Part shown: positions 15,050 to 21,060 of the stretch, piece after piece
Layout: each line of letters begins with the position of its first letter
Numbering within the stretch: the stretch's first letter is position 1
Assembly: GCA_030837445.1 (NCBI GenBank)
Contig: JAUPKM010000411.1
Span: 1-26,230 of the forward strand
Direction: 5' to 3'
From: Actinomycetota bacterium
GTDB lineage: Bacteria > Actinomycetota > Actinomycetes > S36-B12 > UBA10799
Length of the DNA: 26,230 nt
Position numbers and translations under genes: made by a program
Notes under the pieces: model-generated
Databases searched by the model: none
Seen by the model: the letters and a program-made list of their open reading frames with translations, nothing else
Told to the model about the DNA's origin: nothing

Positions 15050-16435
15050 GCCGAGGATCCCGGCACCGCGACGGAGACGCGCCAACTCCAGTTGGACGTC
15101 GCGGGGATGACGTGTGCGGCATGCGAGCGCAAGGTGGCGCGGGCGTTGGGGCAACTCCCAGAGGTGGAGACGGCCACCGCTTCCGCCCGGCAGGGGACGG
15201 CCACCCTGACCGTCCGCGCGGAGCCCACCCGATCCGATCTTGCAGCGGCGCTCGAAACGGCGGGCTATGAGTTGGGAACGACGCCCTGGCTGAGTCGTGA
15301 CCGACGCGCCTGGGTGGTGGCGCTGACCGCGGGGGCAATTGTGGCGGCAGCGCTTGTGATCGCGGCTGCGCTGGGGCTGACCGATCTCGCCGGCACCCTT
15401 GGGACGCCTGGTACCGGCGGCCTGCTGATGGTGGCGCTGATCGGGCTGGCGGCCGGCGCATCGACCTGCATGGCGCTGGTGGGGGGTGTGGTGTTAGCCA
15501 TCTCGGCCACCTACCCTGCCCCGGCCGAAGCTGGTCCGATCCGTCGAATCCGGCCGCAGCTCGCGTTCCAGGTCGGTCGGATCGTCGGGTTCGGCGTGCT
15601 GGGCGCCGCCTTGGGCGCCCTTGGGGCCGAACTGGTGATGCCAGCGTTACTGCAGGGGCTGTTGATGGTCGCAGTGTCCGTGGTGATGGCCATCCTCGGC
15701 GTCCGACTGACTGGCGTGTCGCCACGACTGGCCGGCTGGTCGCCCACCCTGCCCCGGTCCTGGTCAAGGTTCGTCGGCGGCAGTCAGGCCACCGGACACG
15801 GGTATTCGGATCTGCGCGCGGCCGGCGCTGGGGCCGCAACCTTCTTCCTGCCCTGCGGCTTCACCCAGGCTGTGCAGTTGTATGCCCTTTCGACCGGGTC
15901 CCCGCTGCAGGCAGGACTCGTGATGGCAGTGTTCGCGCTGGGGACCGCGCCGGGATTATTGGCCCTTGCGGGTTTGCCGGCCCTGGCCGGTAGCCGTGCG
16001 GGTTCCCGCATCTCAGCGGTAGTCGGCGTCCTGCTGATCGGTTTCGCGGCGTTCAACCTACTCGGAGCGAGCCGCATCCTGGGCCTGCAACCGACGGCCA
16101 CAGTGGTCGACAGCACGCACCCGCTGTCGGCCAACGTCCGGCTGGTCGGCGGCGTGCAGATTGTGTCGATGGAACAACAGGACACGGGCTACCTGCCGGC
16201 CACCAGCTACGTCAAAGCCGGCGTCCCGATCAAGTGGCAGATCACCTCGACTTCACCCTTCTCCTGCGCGGCCTTCTTACGGGCGCCGGATATTGGGGTC
16301 GATACCCAGCTCAAGGCGGGGCTGAACAGCGTGCCCGTTCCCGCCCTGCCTGCTGGCACTGTGCCGTTCACCTGCGTGATGGGCATGTACTCCGGCGAGC
16401 TGATCGCGATCGACAATCCCGGACCGCCCGGCTAG
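15047..16435 (+). CDS. HMA / TauE-SafE (UreH-type) / cupredoxin fusion, copper-handling membrane protein
   Basis: A 462-residue three-part membrane protein. Residues 14-77 are an HMA domain with GMTCAAC (C23/C26). Residues about 88-345 form a sulfite-exporter TauE/SafE or UreH-type (DsbD_2-like) membrane core of six or more helices, with STCMALVGG (140-148) and FLPCGFTQ (267-274) holding the paired membrane cysteines C141 and C270 typical of this group. Residues about 360-455 look like a cupredoxin: C407, and PFTCVMGMYSG with C443, M445 and M447 as possible copper ligands. I infer that it moves or sorts copper across the membrane, perhaps for cuproenzyme assembly or efflux. It is the last gene of the arsR-copA-copZ operon. 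Its stop TAG interlocks with the stop of the opposing reductase gene in one CTAG. Confidence 0.8.
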   Translation: MAEDPGTATETRQLQLDVAGMTCAACERKVARALGQLPEVETATASARQGTATLTVRAEPTRSDLAAALETAGYELGTTPWLSRDRRAWVVALTAGAIVAAALVIAAALGLTDLAGTLGTPGTGGLLMVALIGLAAGASTCMALVGGVVLAISATYPAPAEAGPIRRIRPQLAFQVGRIVGFGVLGAALGALGAELVMPALLQGLLMVAVSVVMAILGVRLTGVSPRLAGWSPTLPRSWSRFVGGSQATGHGYSDLRAAGAGAATFFLPCGFTQAVQLYALSTGSPLQAGLVMAVFALGTAPGLLALAGLPALAGSRAGSRISAVVGVLLIGFAAFNLLGASRILGLQPTATVVDSTHPLSANVRLVGGVQIVSMEQQDTGYLPATSYVKAGVPIKWQITSTSPFSCAAFLRAPDIGVDTQLKAGLNSVPVPALPAGTVPFTCVMGMYSGELIAIDNPGPPG

Positions 16436-18057
16436 AACCGGACCTTCACTTCGGCGCTGGACGGCCGTGCCTGACAGCCGAGGATTGCACCCTGGCTGCG
16501 TTCGATCTCGTCCAGCACCTCCGTCGGACCGGCATCCACCGAACCCTTCACCAAGGTGCAGACACAGGTTGCACAGGCGCCTTCCAGACAGGAATAGGGG
16601 GCGTCGAGGCCAGCGTCGAGCATGGCGTCCACCAATGAGCTGTCCTGCGGCCAGTCGACCAGATGCGTCTCGCCGTCGAGTTCGACCTCGGCCGTCGAGG
16701 CCGAAACCGCGCCGGTCGACGCCCTCACCGGCCGCGGCGCGAACGGATCGGTCGTCAGCGATCGGAAGGCCTCCACATGGACCCGGTCCGCCGACCAACC
16801 GGCTTCAATAGCGCCAGCGCTGACGAGGGCCATGAACGGCGACGGACCGCAGATGAACATCTCTGCTCCGGGCCGCGGCGACAGGACACCGGCCAACCCC
16901 GCCGCGGTCGGTCGACCCAACCTGGACTCAAGCCAGTGATGGACCCTCAACCGCGTCGGATTGGCCCGCACCAGCGTTTCCAGTTCGGTGCCGAAGATGA
17001 TCGAGTCCTCGTCCCGATTCGCGTAGACGAGGGTCACCGCTACCGACCCGGCGGCCAGCGCGGACTTCAGGATCGACATCAGCGGGGTGATCCCGCTGCC
17101 GCCGGCGAACAGCACCAACTCTCGCGTGCCCGCTGCTGGGGTGAAGACGCCCGCCGGCGGCAGCACCTCCAGCTCGAGGCCTACCCCGGCGTTATCGAAG
17201 AGCCAGTTCGAGGCGTAGCCCCCCGGCGTGCGCTTGACTGTGACCTTCAGATCGGCGTCGATCAGCGGAGAGCTGGACAGCGAGTAGCAGCGGGCCACCG
17301 ACCCCGTCTGGGCACTTGGAATACGCACCGTCAGATGCTGGCCGGGCAGGTAGTTGAACCGGTGCCTGAGGTCAGCGGGAACGGTCAGCAGCAACGAGCG
17401 GGCGTCCGACGTCTCGTCGATGACATGAGCAACGGTGACCCGCAGTCGACCGATCGACGCTGGCCTTGCGGGGGTGGCGGGGCGCCTCGGCGGGGCGAAC
17501 CCGCGGCGGACCAGCACTGCGGCCATCGTCATCACCACCACGGTCATCATCGCCAGCGACCAGCCGCGCATGGCGTCGGTACCCATCACCAGGTAGTGCA
17601 CGGTCGCCAGCGGCCAGACCGCAAAGGCCGCGACGTGGATAACCCGCCACGAGCGCGGTGACAGTCGCGACCGGGCCAGGGAGCCCGCGACCACAATCAG
17701 CAGCAGCAGGAAGGCGACCGTCCCCAATGCCGTCGGTAGGGGCGCGCGGGCGGCCAACCCCGGGACGAACACGTCCAGCAGCGAGAGTTTGGCGTACGGA
17801 TCGGGGACGAGCAGGGCCACGTGACCGGCAACCAGCAGCACTGTCACCACCGCGATCGTCCGGTGGGCCACATTCGTCGTCTGCGGCCGCAGCACCCGCT
17901 GGAAGAGTCGGGTGGCCACCGCGAGGCCGAGCAGCACGGCCGCGGAACTCGCCAACCAGGCAGCAATACCCAATGCTCGGGCCGACAGCCACAGCAGCGA
18001 GACAGTCGCTCCGAGCAGGTCGTCCGGTGCCACCGCTGACACCCACGTGTGAGTCAT
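16432..18057 (-). CDS. Ferric-reductase-like membrane domain fused to FNR and 2Fe-2S ferredoxin modules
   Basis: A 541-residue electron-transfer protein. About six hydrophobic spans fill residues 15-185. H65/H79 and H141/H154 are spaced like the bis-histidine haem ligands of ferric-reductase/NOX membrane domains. A ferredoxin-NADP reductase unit follows: FAD motif RCYSLSSSP (256-264), GGSGITP (319-325) and CGPSPFM (403-409). The C-terminus is a plant-type ferredoxin with C490-x4-C495-x2-C498 and C528. Electrons would pass from NAD(P)H through FAD to the iron-sulfur centre and/or haems, reducing a metal or other acceptor outside. The start is ATG 18057 because GAGGAGG (18064-18070) lies 6 bases upstream; a longer GTG start lacks this support. 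It converges on the copper operon, which hints at cupric or ferric reduction (inference). Confidence 0.86.
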   Translation of the reverse strand: MTHTWVSAVAPDDLLGATVSLLWLSARALGIAAWLASSAAVLLGLAVATRLFQRVLRPQTTNVAHRTIAVVTVLLVAGHVALLVPDPYAKLSLLDVFVPGLAARAPLPTALGTVAFLLLLIVVAGSLARSRLSPRSWRVIHVAAFAVWPLATVHYLVMGTDAMRGWSLAMMTVVVMTMAAVLVRRGFAPPRRPATPARPASIGRLRVTVAHVIDETSDARSLLLTVPADLRHRFNYLPGQHLTVRIPSAQTGSVARCYSLSSSPLIDADLKVTVKRTPGGYASNWLFDNAGVGLELEVLPPAGVFTPAAGTRELVLFAGGSGITPLMSILKSALAAGSVAVTLVYANRDEDSIIFGTELETLVRANPTRLRVHHWLESRLGRPTAAGLAGVLSPRPGAEMFICGPSPFMALVSAGAIEAGWSADRVHVEAFRSLTTDPFAPRPVRASTGAVSASTAEVELDGETHLVDWPQDSSLVDAMLDAGLDAPYSCLEGACATCVCTLVKGSVDAGPTEVLDEIERSQGAILGCQARPSSAEVKVRF

Positions 18058-18176
18058 CCTGGTCCTCCTCGAAGCGGGAAAGGCGTTCGAGGTAACTCTC
18101 ACCGAAACAGCCGCGGTTCCGGTAGGGCAGAGCAGTTAAGCGACGTCAAAGTCGCCGCCAGCAAGGCGTGCGGCAG

Positions 18177-19271
18177 TCAGCGGTTTCCCGTCCGGACGTA
18201 CTCGAGCAGATTGTCGCGGTCGAGTCCTTCGATACCGCAACTGGCCAGAGTTCGACCCTCGGCCACGAAGTCGCGGCCCAGCAGCGCCCCGGCCAGCGCC
18301 ACCACCGACTCCATCAACGCCACTCCGACGCCGAGCCTGCGGCCGAGTTGGGAGTAGATGGTCAACCCGATCGGCACGTCCTCGGTCAGGTACCGGCTGT
18401 TGATCTCGGTGGGCCCCTTGATGCCATTGAGGGCCGAGACGCCCCGGATGACGGACCACAGCGTGTCCCCGCGGGGGCCGTATCCCATCGTCGGATAGGT
18501 ATCGACCAGGCTCATCACCTCGACTCCGAGGGCAGCCCCGATCGCCAGCCGCTCCGCGTCGATCGCCTCGATCGCCTGGCAGACATGCGGGGTCATCCCC
18601 TCCTCGTAGTAGTAGAAGTCACCATGGCTGTATTCGATTCGGCTGGCGGACATCAGCACACCAAGACAGTGCAGCGTCGGATTCGGGTTGTTCAAGCCAG
18701 CCTCGAGCACGTTTGCCATGGCATGGATTCCCGGAAAAAGGTCGGCCAGGATTGGCATCACCCGCTCCGATGCGACTGCGGGGAATACGCCACTCGCCGC
18801 ATACCGACGCCGACCGAAGACCGTCACCTCCGTCGGGCCGGTGATTCGGGTGGCATACGGCAGGGCAGCGATCTCGGAGACCGTGATGTCCGGTAGTCGA
18901 CCCATCCGACGCAACCGCTCCACGAATGCAAGCGAACCCAGCGAGCCGGGCATCAGCACCACGTTCATACCGTCCCGCAGGTACGGCGCCATCACCTCGG
19001 CGTAGGCCACCTGGTACATCGTCGGCACCACAACGATCAGGGCCTCCGCACCGGCCATCGCCCGACCGACATCCGCCTCCACCAGCACCGGCGCGACCCC
19101 GGTGATTGCCCCACGGGCAGTGATGGCGCCCGCCTCGGCGATCTGCTGCACCCCTGCGGCAAAAGAGGGCAACTCGTAGAGGACGACCTCGTGGCCGGCG
19201 ATTCCGAAGTCGGCCGCAGCGGCCCGTGCCCCATTCCCGCCGCCCAGCACAGTCACTCGCCTGATCGCCAT
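18177..19271 (-). CDS. NAD/NADP octopine/nopaline (opine) dehydrogenase family protein
   Basis: A 364-residue two-domain oxidoreductase. Residues 5-30 carry the dinucleotide turn LGGGNGARAAA. MPGSLGS (107-113) and the C-terminal opine-dehydrogenase domain with NNPNPTLH (194-201), the RIEYSHGDFYYYEEGMTP region (211-228) and EAIDAERLAIG (235-245) are family hallmarks. Opine dehydrogenases reductively join an amino acid to a keto acid; relatives make opine metallophores (CntM) or sugar/amino-acid conjugates. H201 is a plausible catalytic base. The substrate is unknown. No nicotianamine-synthase-like or metallophore exporter gene is visible, so a metallophore role is not supported here. ATG 19271 follows GGAGG by 8 bases. 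It diverges from corA and lies 119 bases downstream of the reductase gene start on the same strand. Confidence 0.87.
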   Translation of the reverse strand: MAIRRVTVLGGGNGARAAAADFGIAGHEVVLYELPSFAAGVQQIAEAGAITARGAITGVAPVLVEADVGRAMAGAEALIVVVPTMYQVAYAEVMAPYLRDGMNVVLMPGSLGSLAFVERLRRMGRLPDITVSEIAALPYATRITGPTEVTVFGRRRYAASGVFPAVASERVMPILADLFPGIHAMANVLEAGLNNPNPTLHCLGVLMSASRIEYSHGDFYYYEEGMTPHVCQAIEAIDAERLAIGAALGVEVMSLVDTYPTMGYGPRGDTLWSVIRGVSALNGIKGPTEINSRYLTEDVPIGLTIYSQLGRRLGVGVALMESVVALAGALLGRDFVAEGRTLASCGIEGLDRDNLLEYVRTGNR

Positions 19272-19332
19272 GGACCCACCCTCCGCTCGACTGTTCCCAC
19301 AATAGGAGCCGACCGGAGAGGACGCCGCTCGG

Positions 19333-19361
19333 CTGACGGAACCAGTCGCCTTCAATAGAGT
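19333..19361 (+). promoter_or_regulatory. Probable leaderless promoter of corA
   Basis: CTGACG (19333-19338) and TAGAGT (19356-19361) are separated by exactly 17 bases and match the actinobacterial -35 TTGACn and -10 TAnnnT. Only seven bases lie between the -10 and the ATG at 19369, and no Shine-Dalgarno sequence is present. Transcription would therefore start at or next to the start codon, as in leaderless mRNAs common in Actinomycetota. Confidence 0.5.
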
Positions 19362-19368
19362 CGGGCAC

Positions 19369-20397
19369 ATGAAAGCAACGAGCTTCGATGGCCACACTGC
19401 CACCGTCTTCACGGCGGCGCAGGCGGCCGCCAGAACCACGGCTGCACCCTTCGCCTGGATCGATATCAGGGCCGACGACCCCGAGGATGCCGAAGCCCGC
19501 GCCACGCTCGCGGCGCTGGGAATGAACGAATTCATGGTGAACATCGCGATGCGTCGGCAGATCGCCGGCATGCTCCGGGAGTACGACGGCCAACTGGTGT
19601 GCTCGACCTGGATGGCCGACCCTGCCTCTGATACCCCGATCGAGGTGCATCTGTCCTGGACACCTCGGCGCATGTTGACGGTGCGGTTCAGCGGGGACGC
19701 CGCGATGTCCGAGATCCAACAGCTGGCGGCAGGCCGGGAAGGAAACCTGTTCGAACGAACTGCGGAGGTGCCCGGGGTGGTTCTCAAGCTGATGCTCGCC
19801 AGCATCGACCGCCAGCTCACGGCAATCGAGCTGCGACTGACGGACTTGGATGGCAGGATCATCGAGAACGCCCAACAGTCGCAACTCACCGAACTCCGCT
19901 CCCAACGGGCCTCGTTGATGCCGTTCGCACGTCGATTCCCGGCGTACGCCGACACTCTCAACGAGACGCTGGTCGACCCGGCGACGCTGCCCGGGATGGA
20001 CACCGAAGGCGCGGCGCAACTGCAGGCCTATGCCACCCACGTCCGTGACACCGTGGCCCGGCTCGGCGACCTCGGGGATGCGCTCCGCAATTGCGCCCAG
20101 GACTACCAAACGGAGATCGGTAACCGGCAAGGGAACCGGATCGATCAACTCACCATCGTGTCGATCGTCTTCCTGCCGATCAGCTTCCTCACGGGCTACT
20201 TCGGGATGAACTTCCAGTGGCTGGACAACGAGATCATGTCCTTGGCCACCTGGTTGCTACTGGGGGTCGCACTCCCGATTCTGATGGTGCTGTGGTCGAT
20301 CCGGACGCTCAATCGGCACGGCTACGATGCTGCCCGATGGTGGAATCGCAGGCGCGCGGCGGCCCGCGCCGACAAGTCCGCTTCCCCGTCGAACTGA
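19369..20397 (+). CDS. corA: CorA-family divalent cation transporter
   Basis: A 342-residue CorA/ZntB-type channel. A large cytoplasmic N-terminal domain (to about 255, with a long helical stretch from about 140) leads to two membrane helices at about 260-279 and 292-312. The signature YFGMNF (277-282) closes the first helix; the periplasmic loop QWLDNE is acidic. Such proteins form pentamers that pass Mg2+, Co2+ or, in the ZntB branch, Zn2+; the ion cannot be told from sequence. The cytoplasmic tail is rich in Arg and Lys. The start ATG 19369 has no Shine-Dalgarno site but sits seven bases after a good -10, so the mRNA is probably leaderless. It diverges from the opine-dehydrogenase-family gene. 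Confidence 0.92.
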   Translation: MKATSFDGHTATVFTAAQAAARTTAAPFAWIDIRADDPEDAEARATLAALGMNEFMVNIAMRRQIAGMLREYDGQLVCSTWMADPASDTPIEVHLSWTPRRMLTVRFSGDAAMSEIQQLAAGREGNLFERTAEVPGVVLKLMLASIDRQLTAIELRLTDLDGRIIENAQQSQLTELRSQRASLMPFARRFPAYADTLNETLVDPATLPGMDTEGAAQLQAYATHVRDTVARLGDLGDALRNCAQDYQTEIGNRQGNRIDQLTIVSIVFLPISFLTGYFGMNFQWLDNEIMSLATWLLLGVALPILMVLWSIRTLNRHGYDAARWWNRRRAAARADKSASPSN

Positions 20398-20485
20398 CGC
20401 CGTCTGTCGGCTCTGCCCACCGGGCTGGACCGGGCCGGGGTAGGTTCTGGTACCTGAGGCACAATCAACCACCGGGAGGACCGCG

Positions 20486-21001
20486 GTGACCTCTTCCGCC
20501 GATCTTGATCGGAAGACGCTATTAGAGACGATGGTGCGCTGCGGTTGGTCGCAGCACCCGCTGGCGAACCTGACCGAGGCGATTCATGTGATGGATCAAT
20601 GGCGCAGTCGACTGCCCGCTGGTCGCGACCACGAGTTGGCGGGGGCGGTCGTCTTTCTGCTCAAGCGGGCGAACGAAAGCGACCGGCACCGAGGCGCTGT
20701 CGCCGCGGCCACCTCGATCCTTGAATTCGCCGAACCGCTTGGCCACAGCGCCGCCGTCCGACCGGCCGTGCTGCGCGCGACCTGCCCACGATGCGTCTCT
20801 GGTCACCGGAAATACGTCGTGTCGGCGTTGCAGTCCCTCGACGGCGGCCAGCAACACGAACTGGAGGTGAACTGCTCGCACGGTCACCTCCTAGGGCGGA
20901 TCTCCGCCTTCATCGATATCGACGAAGCTGATGTGGTGCGGGACTCGGCTTGGCGCGCGCGTGGCCAATCGATCCGCTGGGAGGATCTGCCCGCCCTCTG
21001 A
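20486..21001 (+). CDS. Hypothetical protein with a Cys/His cluster
   Basis: A 171-residue protein of no family I recognise. The first 90 residues look helical (LLETMVRCGWSQHPLANLTEA, split by a Pro). From residue 97 the pattern changes to C100-x2-C103 (TCPRC), then C130-S-H132-G-H134, which could bind zinc like a small ribbon, followed by an acidic strand FIDIDEADVV and a tail rich in Arg and Trp. There is no signal peptide or membrane span. The GTG at 20486 is well supported by GGGAGG (20474-20479) six bases upstream. It lies 88 bases after corA and 59 before the P-type ATPase gene, on the same strand, so cotranscription with the ATPase is possible. A nucleic-acid-binding or regulatory role is only a guess. 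Confidence 0.72.
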   Translation: MTSSADLDRKTLLETMVRCGWSQHPLANLTEAIHVMDQWRSRLPAGRDHELAGAVVFLLKRANESDRHRGAVAAATSILEFAEPLGHSAAVRPAVLRATCPRCVSGHRKYVVSALQSLDGGQQHELEVNCSHGHLLGRISAFIDIDEADVVRDSAWRARGQSIRWEDLPAL

Positions 21002-21060
21002 CAGGCACATTCAGACCGGCCGCCGACAGTCGATGAGCCACCCACAAGGAGGAACCACCC

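Noticed and set aside
18140..18155. Hairpin GCGAC-N6-GTCGC as a terminator
   Set aside because: The stem has only five base pairs, no T-run follows, and it lies in the gap ahead of the stop of the opine-dehydrogenase-family gene, where chance repeats of this size are common.
19272..20003. Minus-strand extension of the opine-dehydrogenase frame
   Set aside because: It runs antisense through corA; ATG 19271 has a good ribosome binding site and is followed at once by the NAD-binding motif.
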